Part shown: positions 26,723-36,250 of the stretch, one piece after another
Position numbering within the stretch: the first letter of the stretch is position 1
How the letters are laid out: the number at the start of each line of letters is the position of its first letter
Assembly (NCBI RefSeq): GCF_009765835.1
Contig: NZ_LMUS01000006.1
Span: 124,001-188,000 of the forward strand
Source: Granulicella sp. L56
GTDB lineage: Bacteria; Acidobacteriota; Terriglobia; Terriglobales; Acidobacteriaceae
Length of the DNA: 64,000 nt
Reading direction: 5' to 3'
Translations under genes and position numbers: made by a program
Notes under the pieces: model-generated
The model's input: the letters and a program-made list of their open reading frames with translations, nothing else
What the model was told of the DNA's origin: nothing
Databases searched by the model: none

Positions 26723-27982
26723 TTATGGCACAGTGACAATCTTAGTTATTCCCCGCGAGGGTGCTGAAGGGTGCTGAGAGATTCCGGCACCTTTTTTGCT
26801 GCCTTCCAGCATCAACGGTTCCCGTTGCGAGGGTGCTGGCGAGGGTGCTGAAATTCTTGCCTTTCCGGCTTCAATCACCATCTCCATCACTTTGTTGTTG
26901 GCATCCCGTTTCGTCTCGGAGATTGCTCGCGTGTAGATGTCGAGCGTGATCCGAGAGTTTGCGTGACGCAGGAGTTCCTGGGCTGTCTTCAGGTCCGCAC
27001 CAGACGCTCTCAGGTTGGTTGCCAGAGAGTGCCGGAAGCTGTGCCATCCGATCACCTTGCCGATGATCTTCGCCCGCAGCAGAGCCGGACGGATGACTTT
27101 CTTGAGCACCATGTCGGGCGTAATCGGCTGTTTCCCCTCTTTCCGATTTGATGGAAAGAGGAAGTCGTCATCGCCGTTATGCTTGGACTCCTTACGCCAC
27201 TCATTCAGGCATTCGACCACGGATGAATGCAACGGGACCGGCCTACGGCTGGCTTCGGTTTTCGTGTCTCCGAAGTGATTCCGAACACAGGAGCGAAGGA
27301 CATTGACCTGAATCAACAGCGGGTCGATATCTCTCCATGTCAGCGCGATGAGTTCGGAGCGCCGTAGTCCTGTGCTGCCCGCCACCATCACCATCGCCTT
27401 TTCACGGAGCGGCAGCTCCGCAATCAACGCCGACAACTCAGCGGGCGAGAGCACGTCCGGTTCCCGTAGCCGTTTGGCAGAGGCCCGGACTTTGGTGATA
27501 GGATTCCGATGTATCCATTCATGCCGGATGCCATGATTGAACAACGCCGACATAATGTTGCGGATCTTGCTTCGTGTTGCTGGAGCGTAAGGCAGAGAGT
27601 GTAACCACTGCTCGACTTCCACGGTACGAACATCCGATAACGAAGCATTACCCCATTTGGGAACAACGTGATTCGATAGATAGATCGACGTTGACTCAAT
27701 CGTTGCGAAGGCTTTTTTATCGGCTGTCAGTTCGTGTTTCCGATAGTGGGCTGCGAGTTCGGAGACCGTTTGTGGGACTCTTACCTCGACGTTGATGTTG
27801 GCGCGAAAGTCGGCCACGGCCTTTTCCGCATCCCGGCGTAGTGGCATATCTGTCACTTTGCCGAGAACGCGCTTTTTGTACTTGCGTGTACCGTTGGTGT
27901 CGTCATACCAGCGAAACACCCATACGTCCGGCCCGCTTTTGCGCTTCTGTTTCAAAAGACTTCCTTGTTGGAAACGGCTCAT
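26723..27982 (-). CDS. Tyrosine recombinase / integrase of element 2
   Basis: 419 residues from ATG 27982 (AAGGAGAACAGC before it); the longer frame to 28069 is unlikely. Catalytic residues: R in GSTGLRRSELIAL, H-x-x-R in WHSFRHSLAT, H in LLRHANSR and Y in LDIYTRAI. The stop lies 22 bp from the tRNA-Asp 3' end, the probable attachment site. The start overlaps the excisionase-like gene by 4 nt (ATGA), so the two are translated together. Confidence 0.92.
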   Translation of the reverse strand: MSRFQQGSLLKQKRKSGPDVWVFRWYDDTNGTRKYKKRVLGKVTDMPLRRDAEKAVADFRANINVEVRVPQTVSELAAHYRKHELTADKKAFATIESTSIYLSNHVVPKWGNASLSDVRTVEVEQWLHSLPYAPATRSKIRNIMSALFNHGIRHEWIHRNPITKVRASAKRLREPDVLSPAELSALIAELPLREKAMVMVAGSTGLRRSELIALTWRDIDPLLIQVNVLRSCVRNHFGDTKTEASRRPVPLHSSVVECLNEWRKESKHNGDDDFLFPSNRKEGKQPITPDMVLKKVIRPALLRAKIIGKVIGWHSFRHSLATNLRASGADLKTAQELLRHANSRITLDIYTRAISETKRDANNKVMEMVIEAGKARISAPSPAPSQREPLMLEGSKKGAGISQHPSAPSRGITKIVTVP

Positions 27983-28227
27983 GCTGTTCTCCTTGCATGA
28001 GCGCTGATGGCTATATTTATGGTACTCGCCGGTGGCCGTTTTTTCTCTGTTTCTCTTGCCTCGACCCACGCCAATAGTTCGTGCTCACGAAACCGCCACA
28101 GCTTCCGTTTTCCCTCGCCTAGCGGGTGCGCGGGAACGTAGCCGATACGCGCCCAACGAACCAGCGTCCGCTTGTCCATCCGAAGAATCTGAGCGGCCTC
28201 CTGAGCATCCAGAAGATGATGTTCCAT
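27979..28227 (-). CDS. Excisionase-family / MerR-like helix-turn-helix protein
   Basis: 82 residues; ATG 28227 with CGGAG upstream. The N-terminal 60 residues read LLDAQEAAQILRMDKRTLVRWARIG, then a wing YVPAHPLGEGKRKLWRF, typical of HTH_17 excisionase-family proteins. Coupled by ATGA to the integrase, so it probably sets the direction of recombination or controls the integrase. Confidence 0.8.
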   Translation of the reverse strand: MEHHLLDAQEAAQILRMDKRTLVRWARIGYVPAHPLGEGKRKLWRFREHELLAWVEARETEKKRPPASTINIAISAHARRTA

Positions 28228-28373
28228 AGGTTCGACTCCGAAGCCGCAACTTTGCTTCCCTCACGCCCGGTTTGGGGTTGAACCACAGCTCCCATCCCGG
28301 TCGCTTGTTTAGCGTTGCAACTCAGAGTCATCATGTTTGGCTCTACGCCTCGCGTCCAATGAAATTTTGAGCG

Positions 28374-28400
28374 ACCGTCATTCCTTTTTGGAATGACGGT
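28374..28400. promoter_or_regulatory. 11-bp palindrome between excisionase and LysR genes
   Basis: ACCGTCATTCC-ttttt-GGAATGACGGT is a perfect dyad in the 305-bp divergent region. A LysR-type regulator usually binds an interrupted dyad upstream of its own gene, so an operator is the first guess. The stem with T-loop could also form a hairpin in RNA. No other feature is evident in 28228-28532. Confidence 0.5.
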
Positions 28401-28532
28401 GCCTCTTGCGCGCTCTCATCTCGCTGCCAATGGACGCGATTGAGGATTACAATTACCTGCATTGAGCGGATGATTTTATCCGTATTGAAGTGTTTGCTGT
28501 CCTTCCCAGAATCCACGGCCTGGAGGATAGGC

Positions 28533-29468
28533 ATGGTCTTACCGGAGATTCGATTGCTGCAAGCCGCTATCGTGCTTGCGGAGGAATTGCACTTCTCACG
28601 GGCTGCGGACAGGCTGAATATGAGCCAGTCCGCGCTCAGCAAGCAGATTCTGAAATTGGAGCGCGAGATCGGTTTTCAGGTCTTTCGGCATAATCATCAA
28701 GCGGCAGAGTTAACCGACGCGGGCCGGGTGTTTATAGCCGAGGCGAAAGAAGTCATCGTTCACGCCGAAAGGTCCATCTTGTCTGCGCGAGCAGTCCTGG
28801 ATGGACCTCTCGATGTTCTGAACATCGGCAAGTCGTCCTATACCGATCCGTTCTTGGTCTCGGCACTCCTATCCATCCGGCTTCCGCTCTTTCCGGATCT
28901 CAAAATTAAGCTGTGGAGCAATTTTTCACACGAACTTGCGCAGCAGGTGATGGTGGGGACACTTGATCTTGCCCTGATAACCGGCATTCCCCCAAAGCCG
29001 AAGCTGAGCGTGATGAACATCACGAACAATCCCTACTACATCGTTATGACGATGGATGATGATCTTGCCGGGCATCGTGAAATTCGTCTGGAGCAGATGA
29101 AAACCCGCAACTGGATCATTCTTGGGCAACACGCAAACGTTCATCTCTACGACGCGATTCATTCCGTAGCTTCAGATAGAGGGGTGCATCCTTCCGATGT
29201 TTACCATTTCACGAGCCCCGAGGAGGCATCGGAGCTGGTTCGTGAGCATGGCGGGTTGGCATTCCTTTCACGAGTTGCCGCCTGGAGAATCGCCCGCGAT
29301 GGCCTTACCATGCGCCCTCTAACGGAAGATCGTCTTCGTCTCATCACGAGCCTCGCGGTACATGTGGATAGCAAGTCTCGGCTTGTAAATGAGTTTGTCA
29401 AAGCCGCAGGCAAGAAATTTGGCGGCATCGGTCAAAGGACACAGGGCAGGCTGCCACTCACAGGCTGA
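28533..29468 (+). CDS. LysR-type transcriptional regulator
   Basis: 311 residues from ATG 28533 (GGAGGATAGGC before it); the frame opens further upstream but that part is not LysR-like. N-terminal winged HTH: EIRLLQAAIVLAEELHFSRAADRLNMSQSALSKQI. Substrate-binding domain after residue 90. It ends next to the convergent efflux operon and probably controls it. The inducer is unknown. Confidence 0.88.
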   Translation: MVLPEIRLLQAAIVLAEELHFSRAADRLNMSQSALSKQILKLEREIGFQVFRHNHQAAELTDAGRVFIAEAKEVIVHAERSILSARAVLDGPLDVLNIGKSSYTDPFLVSALLSIRLPLFPDLKIKLWSNFSHELAQQVMVGTLDLALITGIPPKPKLSVMNITNNPYYIVMTMDDDLAGHREIRLEQMKTRNWIILGQHANVHLYDAIHSVASDRGVHPSDVYHFTSPEEASELVREHGGLAFLSRVAAWRIARDGLTMRPLTEDRLRLITSLAVHVDSKSRLVNEFVKAAGKKFGGIGQRTQGRLPLTG

Positions 29469-29469
29469 A

Positions 29470-29679
29470 TCATTGATCGGCTCGTGGTTCAGCTTCGGAT
29501 GTGTCTATTTCGCGGATTTCAATATTCAGTGGCCCCTCGATTCCGCACTTCGGGCAGAGATAAATTCCCGTTGTATGTGGCCGCCCTTCAAATTCTTCCC
29601 GGCGAAATACGCTGCCGCAGTGGACGCATACGTGGAAGTGAATCAACGTCATCCCTTGCTTATTTGTATTCTCTGTCAT
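29470..29679 (-). CDS. Small zinc-ribbon protein
   Basis: 69 residues with two CxxC knuckles (CVHCG at 18-22 and CPKCG near 42-46) and an acidic tail. ATG 29679 lies within the last codons of the MFS gene, so it is translated right after it. A zinc-binding role is clear from the motifs; partner unknown. Confidence 0.7.
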   Translation of the reverse strand: MTENTNKQGMTLIHFHVCVHCGSVFRREEFEGRPHTTGIYLCPKCGIEGPLNIEIREIDTSEAEPRADQ

Positions 29680-31198
29680 GACCGAACCTCAGTTCAACCT
29701 CAGCGGGAGAAGGATCAGGTGTTTTCGCCCGGCTGATGATTCGGGCGATCACTGCGGCCATCAGCAGCATGATCGCGGTGCCAGCGACAAAGACGGTTAC
29801 GAAGGCAATGTCGAACGCCGTCTTAGCCTGAGCAATCAATTTCATCGCTGCATCACCAGACAAGTGTTGGGCGAGCAGCAGTGCCTGATCGAGGCTGTCC
29901 CTGGCAAGCGCTGGGGCGGGGACTCCCTGCGGCAGTACGAGAGCCTTCGTATAGGTAAAAGACAGAATGCTACCGAGGATGGTAATGCCAAGCACACCGC
30001 CGAGTTCGTAGGCGACGCCTTCGATGGCGCCGGCCATGCCGGCTTTATCTTCTGGAGCGTTGATCATGATGGCGGTTGAGGCCATCGCTGAACCTACACC
30101 TACGCCAAATCCCAAGATGACAAAGCTTGCGACTTGCTCGACAGCGCTGCTGTTACGGAAGACAGCGTAGCCGATCAGGCCGACCGCAGACACGATGAGA
30201 CTTGTCCAGAGTGCCCGACCGACGCCGAGCTTGTGGAGCACGAACCCATTGAGGGAACCTGCGACAAATGCCGAGATCGAGATTGGCAGCATGAACAGGG
30301 CCGCATGAAACGCCGAATACCCGCTTACAAGCTGTAACCGCTGCGTGAGCGCAAGCTGTACGCCTGCACCAGCCAAGGTTCCGGTCATCGCTGTCAATAC
30401 ACCGGCTGTGAAGCATCCGTTGCCGAATAGCGAGAAGTCAATCATCGGGGTTGGGGAACGGTTCTGCCGCCTCACGAAGATGACCATAACCGTCATGCCG
30501 ATGACACCCGCGAAAGTGGCTCCGAGCAATTTTGCTCCCGGTCTTGCGACCTCCATCAGCGCATAGACCAGGCTAACCATTGCGACCATGGCGAGTAGTG
30601 AGTTTAGAAGGTCGAGCCGCCGATCTGGGTTCCCCTTTCCAGCGGGCACTACGAATGGAGTAAAGATAAGTGCCATTACGACCACGGGCACGTTAATCAG
30701 GAAGACCGAACCCCACCAGAAATGGCTGAGTAAAGCTCCACCGATCAGCGGGCCGATTGCAACACCGCCTGAAAAGACAGCAGCCCAGATACCGATTGCT
30801 TGCCCGCGTTCTCTGTCGGTAGTAAATGTCAGCCGCAGAAGAGAAAGCGTCGCTGGCATCATCATGGATGCGCCCACACCAAGAAAGGCCCGCGCCGCGA
30901 TTAGGACGCTCGAAGAAGGGGCGTAAGCCGCAATCAGAGAAGCAGAGGCAAAAGCAGTCAGCCCCCAGAGAAAGACTCGGCGATGCCCAATCCGGTCGCC
31001 AAGCACACCCATAGTTGGAAGCAGACCCGCCATGACAAGCGGAAATGTGTCGACGATCCAAAGTTTTTGACTGCTGTCGGCGGCAAGATCGTGGGTCAGC
31101 CGCGGTAAAGCGATATACAGCACAGTCATGTCAATGCTGATGAGAAAGAGAGCGGTCGAAACGATGACCAGCACGAGCCATTTATTGTTGCTAAGCAT
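29660..31198 (-). CDS. MFS drug efflux transporter, DHA2 (EmrB/QacA/SmvA) family
   Basis: 512 residues, about 14 membrane spans. Family motifs: LDxxVLxxALP-like SIDMTVLYIALPRLTHDL in span 1, GDRIGHRRV in loop 2-3 (motif A), and RAFLGVGASMMMPATLSL. ATG 31198 has AGGTGA upstream. It would export cationic or lipophilic toxicants with proton exchange. It lies between an outer-membrane protein gene and a small zinc-ribbon gene on the same strand. Confidence 0.9.
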   Translation of the reverse strand: MLSNNKWLVLVIVSTALFLISIDMTVLYIALPRLTHDLAADSSQKLWIVDTFPLVMAGLLPTMGVLGDRIGHRRVFLWGLTAFASASLIAAYAPSSSVLIAARAFLGVGASMMMPATLSLLRLTFTTDRERGQAIGIWAAVFSGGVAIGPLIGGALLSHFWWGSVFLINVPVVVMALIFTPFVVPAGKGNPDRRLDLLNSLLAMVAMVSLVYALMEVARPGAKLLGATFAGVIGMTVMVIFVRRQNRSPTPMIDFSLFGNGCFTAGVLTAMTGTLAGAGVQLALTQRLQLVSGYSAFHAALFMLPISISAFVAGSLNGFVLHKLGVGRALWTSLIVSAVGLIGYAVFRNSSAVEQVASFVILGFGVGVGSAMASTAIMINAPEDKAGMAGAIEGVAYELGGVLGITILGSILSFTYTKALVLPQGVPAPALARDSLDQALLLAQHLSGDAAMKLIAQAKTAFDIAFVTVFVAGTAIMLLMAAVIARIISRAKTPDPSPAEVELRFGHDREYK

Positions 31199-31310
31199 GA
31201 TTCACCTGAGGTGTAACGGTTATAAGGTGCATGGTCTGCACAAACGCGGTTGTAACCAGTGGAGGCTCCCAGATTGATCGAAGGGCCTCGTTCCTGGTCC
31301 TTGGGTCGAT

Positions 31311-32339
31311 CTAGAACTTAACGGTGATGCCTGGATAAAACGACTTCTCCACGCAGGATCCCGCGCCCAGGCCCATGCAGACCGGGCTGGCATTGTGGTC
31401 GAAGCCATACTTGTTTTTCCAATATCGATACGCGACCCACACGTCGAGCCTATGTGTGCGCTTCGGGCCCCAGAACGCCTTACCGGAATCGAAAATCAGA
31501 CGGACCGGCTCGCTATCGATCTCAGTTTTTGTCGGGTTGTTAGGCAGAGGTGAATTCTCTCCGCCTTTCGGACCATAGAAATTGGCGCGGCCGCGAACAC
31601 CAAAATATTGCATTTTCGCTGGCAGAAAATCGAGGTCCATGTAGTACGAAGTCTCAACTGCCCAGGTGCCTGTGTACGCGATATCGCCATCAGCGAGACA
31701 AGTCACACCCCGAATGCCACCGACATCGCATTGCGCGTAAGCGTTGTGATTTGCTTCCTTGTAGTAGAGAGGACTGACATTTAGGAAGCCTTTGTAGGGC
31801 AAGTCGAATGCGAACTGCAGTCCAGCGACAACATCATGTTTGTAAGCGCTCGAATAACGATCTTCCCTTTGCACATCACCACCGATTAGGAGCGAGACGT
31901 CACGCAATGGTCTCTTGGAGAATGTTGTTGTGCCAAGGATTTCATTGAAGCCCAAAGTGCTTCGGAAGAAACCATAGATTTCCGCAGCGCCCGAACAGCC
32001 TGTCGTTGGACCAGTCGGCGAAAGACAAGGAGCTGCCGGGTCCGCATGATCTGATTTCAGCAAATCGACGATGACAAGATTCGTGCCGTAGCGCCAGATA
32101 TCAACATGAGAAAACTCGAAAATCTGCTTGGCCGTCTTGTTGGTGACGCCTGGTTGTGTTGCGGTGGATTGATAGGCGAAGGTAGCGCGGTTATCGACTA
32201 AAAGCAAGAAGGGCAAATTGTCATCAGGTTTCGCCTGATCCGAAGTGCTTGTCGTATCCGATGCGCTAGCGAAACCCGTCGTAGCGATCACCACAAGAAA
32301 CGTAATGGTTGCGACAGGTCGACGCCCGATGCTTTTCAC
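31311..32339 (-). CDS. Outer-membrane beta-barrel protein (Tsx-like)
   Basis: 342 residues from GTG 32339, chosen because it gives a signal peptide (VKSIGRRP, hydrophobic core, GFASASD). The frame is open to 32546 and the extra part has one more hydrophobic stretch that I do not trust. The mature part has alternating strands, an AVETSYYMDLDFLP region, and ends in F (GITVKF), as outer-membrane proteins do. Length and strand pattern recall nucleoside-channel Tsx-like proteins, but this is a weak match. Located 112 bp before the MFS gene, likely in one transcript. Confidence 0.6.
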   Translation of the reverse strand: MKSIGRRPVATITFLVVIATTGFASASDTTSTSDQAKPDDNLPFLLLVDNRATFAYQSTATQPGVTNKTAKQIFEFSHVDIWRYGTNLVIVDLLKSDHADPAAPCLSPTGPTTGCSGAAEIYGFFRSTLGFNEILGTTTFSKRPLRDVSLLIGGDVQREDRYSSAYKHDVVAGLQFAFDLPYKGFLNVSPLYYKEANHNAYAQCDVGGIRGVTCLADGDIAYTGTWAVETSYYMDLDFLPAKMQYFGVRGRANFYGPKGGENSPLPNNPTKTEIDSEPVRLIFDSGKAFWGPKRTHRLDVWVAYRYWKNKYGFDHNASPVCMGLGAGSCVEKSFYPGITVKF

Positions 32340-32958
32340 TCGTCGTGCAACGACCGCCAAATCCAGCGCACATCTCAGGACGCGGTTCACACATATGTTT
32401 GCGAGCGATGCAATCACTACGCCTGCCTCAATGAGGAAAAGACCCGTGCTAGTCCAGAGCAGGGCGCTAAGGAGAATATTCTGTTTCGAGATGGCCACGC
32501 GCACATCCTTCTCGTCGGGATGCACCGTGAACGCGAAAACAGCCACGTTATGCGCATTCCCGACTGTTGGTCAGGTTGCGCCGTGGCTGTGAAGAGATCA
32601 TCTGAGGGATGACCGCGGGAGATACCATCCCGCTACTCTATTTTCGGCAAGATCGATAATACTTGATATCGGCTGCGTTTTCAAGCTGCGCTGCCAATTC
32701 TTTGCCGTCGCTCTGCAAGACGCACTCAATCGGTTCCGCGCTATTTCAACGTCTTTCTTGGCAGCTTAATCTAGCCGTTCTCTTTAATTGAGGGAAAGGT
32801 GCAGGAGGAGGAACTTGACTCCTGCCGCGCAGCCGGCGAGCGAAGGCCGGACCCAGGCGGGCAGAGGGTTCAGGGAGAAACCAGCACGGGTTCTCCCTGC
32901 GCGATTTGGGCGCAAGAAACGAGGGACGGCGAAGCGCCGCCCCTCGATGAATGGAGAG
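32340..32958. other. Gene-free stretch between outer-membrane protein and parB
   Basis: No ORF that I can support. It holds a dyad AGGGAGAA ... TTCTCCCT (32872-32897) and the parB terminator hairpin at 32921. The promoter of the outer-membrane protein operon should be in the left part; I do not see a clear one. Confidence 0.4.
32921..32945 (-). terminator. Hairpin after parB
   Basis: GAGGG-a-CGGCG-aag-CGCCG-c-CCCTC, two five-base stems with an opposed A/C pair, 13 bp after the parB stop. No T-run. Confidence 0.55.
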
Positions 32959-34548
32959 CTATGCCACTCTCTTTGCGGCGTTCGCGGCGGGCTGTGCCGT
33001 CTTCTTTATCTTTTCCTTCGCAGTGAACTCCTTCCGCACCTTGGCAGATATGGCTTCGGTATCCACTTTGTAGACGGTGGCGGCAGCCTTGAGGATGGAC
33101 GCTGGGTTGCCGCGCGAGGCCGCCAGAAGGATGCTCGACTCTACCAGCAGCCGGGAGAGCGTGCCTTCATCGGCGCGGCGAAGGAACGCACTGAACGTCT
33201 TTGCAATGCCTCCGTCGTCGCGCTTCTGCCGGATGCCATACTGCCGCGCCAGCATCTCCATGCGGTTCTCGTCCATGAGGCTGACCAGCTTCTCAAGGAT
33301 GAACAGCAGGTCACGTTTCATGAGGCGAACCGGGACGGCGGTGCCGATGGCGGCGAGGACGCGAAGGCCGGTCGCATTGGCGACGGCCTGCTCCTTCCGC
33401 TGCTTCTCCTGCTCCGCCTTCCACTTCTCATCGTTGCGGCTGGTTTGCTGCTTCGGATGGTGGACAGGGCAGGACGGGTTCGCGCACACCTTATGGATGG
33501 TGCCGACATCTGAGCCTTCGGTGATGATGGCCTCAGTAGTGAACTTGCACGCCTTGTACTCAGGCCGCTTCGCATCGTCCTTCGACTTCGGCTTGTCGTC
33601 CCGAATGGCGGTGTACGTGTTGCGCGGCAATACAGGGCTACCTTCTTTCTGTCCACCGTAGGCGGTGCTGATCTGTACCAGCTCCGGTTTCGCGGCGATG
33701 GTTTTGGCAACATGCGCCGATACCTTAGCGCCGTAGCATCCGGGGTCGGTGCAGCGGTCGCCCTGCCTGCCGAGGTCATCGCCGAACAGCAGTTTGTTGT
33801 GGCCTGTACGCTTGGGGCAGTCGGCACACCTCCCAGCGGCGGGAACAAGCTCGGCATCCCGCTTGTTGAACGGCGCATCTTTGAGGACTAGCAGGATATT
33901 GCTGTCAATCCAGAATTGCAGGTTGCGAACGGGCAGCAGGATACGCGCTGGCTTCGATGCTCCATTGTTGTATACCTCCTTGAAACATGCCTTGAGAGCG
34001 GGTTCCTGTTGGTCAGCCGGTAGCTTCGACAGTAAAACCGCGTGTCCTACGCCGATCTCATCGGCATAGAACGCATCAACCGCTGCCGGAACGAGGTCAG
34101 TCAATTTCAACCTCGAAGCCACGAAGACGGCACTCTTGCCCACCTTCGCGGCGATCTGCTCGATGCTGTACTTTGGTTCCTCCAAGTCCAGCAAGGCGCG
34201 GAAGCCCTGCGCTTCTTCGAGCGGGTGAACGTCTTTCCGTTGCAGGTTTTCAACGATGGACATTTCGACGGCCTGAGCATCGGAGAGATTGACGATGCGA
34301 ACGGGCACGGTCGGAACTTCGGCCATCTGCGCGGCGCGATACCGCCGCGCTCCGGCGACAATCTCGAAACCGTTCTCGGTGAGAGGCCGGACAAGCAAGG
34401 GAGAGAGAACGCCCTGGGCACGGATTGATTCCGCCAATTCCTTCAAAGCGGTTTCCTCGAAGGTGCGTCGAGGGTTGGTCTTCGACTCATTCAACAGAGC
34501 AAGAGACACGTTGCGGTATTCGGTGGCGTTGATGACGGTGGTTTCCAT
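32959..34548 (-). CDS. parB: ParB/RepB/Spo0J-family protein
   Basis: 529 residues; ATG 34548 with AAAGGAG upstream. ParB/sulfiredoxin-like N-terminal domain (NPRRTFEETALKELAESI, GVLSPLLVRP, EIVAGARRYRAAQ, SIVENLQRKDVHPLEEA), then a KorB-like HTH (YSIEQIAAKVGKSAVFVASRL). After residue 230 come cysteine clusters (CADCPKR, CTDPGCYG, CANPSCPVHH) that suggest bound zinc, then a long helical tail. It is much longer than chromosomal ParB (about 300) and has no ParA next to it, as in many ICE-type ParB-like proteins. It may serve stability or regulation of the element. Confidence 0.85.
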   Translation of the reverse strand: METTVINATEYRNVSLALLNESKTNPRRTFEETALKELAESIRAQGVLSPLLVRPLTENGFEIVAGARRYRAAQMAEVPTVPVRIVNLSDAQAVEMSIVENLQRKDVHPLEEAQGFRALLDLEEPKYSIEQIAAKVGKSAVFVASRLKLTDLVPAAVDAFYADEIGVGHAVLLSKLPADQQEPALKACFKEVYNNGASKPARILLPVRNLQFWIDSNILLVLKDAPFNKRDAELVPAAGRCADCPKRTGHNKLLFGDDLGRQGDRCTDPGCYGAKVSAHVAKTIAAKPELVQISTAYGGQKEGSPVLPRNTYTAIRDDKPKSKDDAKRPEYKACKFTTEAIITEGSDVGTIHKVCANPSCPVHHPKQQTSRNDEKWKAEQEKQRKEQAVANATGLRVLAAIGTAVPVRLMKRDLLFILEKLVSLMDENRMEMLARQYGIRQKRDDGGIAKTFSAFLRRADEGTLSRLLVESSILLAASRGNPASILKAAATVYKVDTEAISAKVRKEFTAKEKIKKTAQPAANAAKRVA

Positions 34549-34588
34549 GATGACAGGCTCCTTTCGAGCGGTTGAGGGTGAAGGTCAC

Positions 34589-34617
34589 GGAGCGGCACAC
34601 GTCGGGCACACCGCTCC
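34589..34617 (-). terminator. Hairpin between the DUF6908-like gene and parB
   Basis: GGAGCGG / CCGCTCC with a 15-nt loop in the 82-bp gap; the arm GGAGCGG recurs at 34624. It could reduce read-through into parB, which has its own ribosome site. Confidence 0.4.
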
Positions 34618-34630
34618 AAGGTGGAGCGGA

Positions 34631-35044
34631 CTAGCCGCGAATGCACTTGTCCGTAAAAGCCTCTGCGAAACCCTGCAATCGCAGGTTGTTGTCCCATGAC
34701 TTTGCGAAACGCTGGTGCTGCTCGTGCAAAGCAATCAGGTGGACATAGTTGCCGCGCACGATATTCCGGCTCCACTGCTCCACACCGGCATAATCGTTGC
34801 GGTAGTAGAACGCGGAGAGATGCGCTCCCCCGGCAAGGCCAAGCTCAAAGCACATCTCCGGGTCGCGCATAGCATCGCCGTTCTGTTCGCCATAGTGACA
34901 AACGGAGATAGAAGGAAGTCCCATCGGGCCGGACTCGTCCATCGCTTCGATGACAAGCTCCATGTAGGGCGGGTTGTCGATCTTGAGGTAGAGGCCGGGG
35001 TGCCACCCTCCGGCCTTCTGGATGATTTGAAGGATGGTCTGCAT
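34631..35044 (-). CDS. Conserved ICE protein, DUF6908-like
   Basis: 137 residues from ATG 35044, sharing TGATG with the stop of the ArdC-like gene, so coupled to it. The pattern GGWHPGLYLKIDNPPYM ... HYGEQNGDAMRDPEMCFEL matches what I remember of the DUF6908 family found on plasmids and ICEs; the family call is from memory. The function is unknown. Soluble, with no signal. Confidence 0.65.
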   Translation of the reverse strand: MQTILQIIQKAGGWHPGLYLKIDNPPYMELVIEAMDESGPMGLPSISVCHYGEQNGDAMRDPEMCFELGLAGGAHLSAFYYRNDYAGVEQWSRNIVRGNYVHLIALHEQHQRFAKSWDNNLRLQGFAEAFTDKCIRG

Positions 35045-35928
35045 CACGCCACCTTCGCCAGTTCTGCATCGGCCATCGTCGCGGTTGCGGACGATTCCAA
35101 GGCGGCAAGGATGACAGCGGAGGTCTGCTGAATCACTTCTAGACTTTCGGCCAACAGTGAAGCGTTGCCGTGATAAAGCTGGATGTAATCGGCGGATGCG
35201 GTTCCGGTTTCGAGTCCTACGGCTTTGCCGATGACAAAGGCGATAGCTTCGGCCTCCGTCTCGCGTACCGTCTTCGTCGTTGCTGTTCGCCGCTCGGCCT
35301 TGTGCAACATCTCATGCGCCAACTCGTGAACAAGCGTGCTGAACTCTTCGGCCTTCGCCTGACCGGGCAGGATGGCGATGCGTCCGCCGTAGCTCATGCC
35401 GAGTGCCGGGGCGATGCGCTCGGTAAAGACAAGCTCGATGCCCTGCTGCTCGATAAAGGCAATCAGCTTATCCCGGTTCTCGCCCACGTCGCCGCTGATC
35501 TCCCGCAACTCGGGAAGTTCCGCGCCTTCGGTCTGCGAAACATCGAAGACATAGGCGGAACGGAACCCCACCAATACCGCCGTGTTCTGTTTGGTAATGT
35601 CCTTGTTAGCTTCCTCGTCTTTCTTGCGGCGAACGCCGATGATGGGAGCAAGGATGCGGATGCCCTTCTCGCCCTTCTTGACGCTGCGGCCAAGCTCCTT
35701 CCACTTCCAGAACCCGGCTACTCTCATCGCGTCCGGGCGCTGTCGTGCGATTTCGAGAATGTTGCCGAGGCTGTAGTTGTGAAAGCGGCTCATCGCGTTC
35801 AGATAAGCCGTGAGTGCATCGCTGTGTCCTGCCTCTAGCTGCTCGATGAGGCTCTGAACGTTGGCGGCGACTACTTCTTTCGCCGTCTTGGGCTGGTTGT
35901 TGTTGCTGGTGGTGGCTGTGTTGCTCAT
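35044..35928 (-). CDS. ArdC-like antirestriction protein with metallopeptidase motif
   Basis: 294 residues from ATG 35928 (AAAGGAG nine bases upstream); the frame runs further but that part is not conserved. Residues 15-130 form the ArdC N-terminal ssDNA-binding domain (FHNYSLGNILEIARQRP, GFWKWKELGRSVKKGEKGI). Residues 150-290 carry an ImmA/IrrE-like zinc-protease domain with LVHELAHEMLH and a following ETEAEAIAFVI glutamate. ArdC proteins protect incoming single-stranded conjugative DNA. The location in an ICE fits. Confidence 0.85.
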   Translation of the reverse strand: MSNTATTSNNNQPKTAKEVVAANVQSLIEQLEAGHSDALTAYLNAMSRFHNYSLGNILEIARQRPDAMRVAGFWKWKELGRSVKKGEKGIRILAPIIGVRRKKDEEANKDITKQNTAVLVGFRSAYVFDVSQTEGAELPELREISGDVGENRDKLIAFIEQQGIELVFTERIAPALGMSYGGRIAILPGQAKAEEFSTLVHELAHEMLHKAERRTATTKTVRETEAEAIAFVIGKAVGLETGTASADYIQLYHGNASLLAESLEVIQQTSAVILAALESSATATMADAELAKVA

Positions 35929-36250
35929 GGCGTCTGCTCCTTTGGTCGGCTTTTGCTTTTGCACGTCCGCGTTGAAACGCGGCATGTACATGCCGAACGC
36001 CTCCTGGCGAAGGCGGGGGTAGCAAGGCGCAACGGGGAGGGGTCTCCCCATCCTTGGAGCGGAGGCTTTAGCTGGAGCGGAAAGGACGGAGCGCAGCGGA
36101 GGTCTGCACAAGCGAAGCGCGGAAGATTGGGGAAGCTCCTTGCGCCGCGCGATCGGGGCAGCGCCCCTTAGCGAGGCTTGTCTTCCTTATGCGTGCGCGT
36201 CAGCACACATGATTTTTCAGGGTCGCGTTGCGGCAGGAACAGGCCGCAGA

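Noticed and set aside
32788..33513. 241-codon plus-strand frame opposite the end of parB
   Set aside because: Antisense shadow with low-complexity leucine/arginine runs.
35170..35838. 222-codon plus-strand open frame opposite the ArdC-like gene
   Set aside because: Antisense shadow without any recognisable motif.
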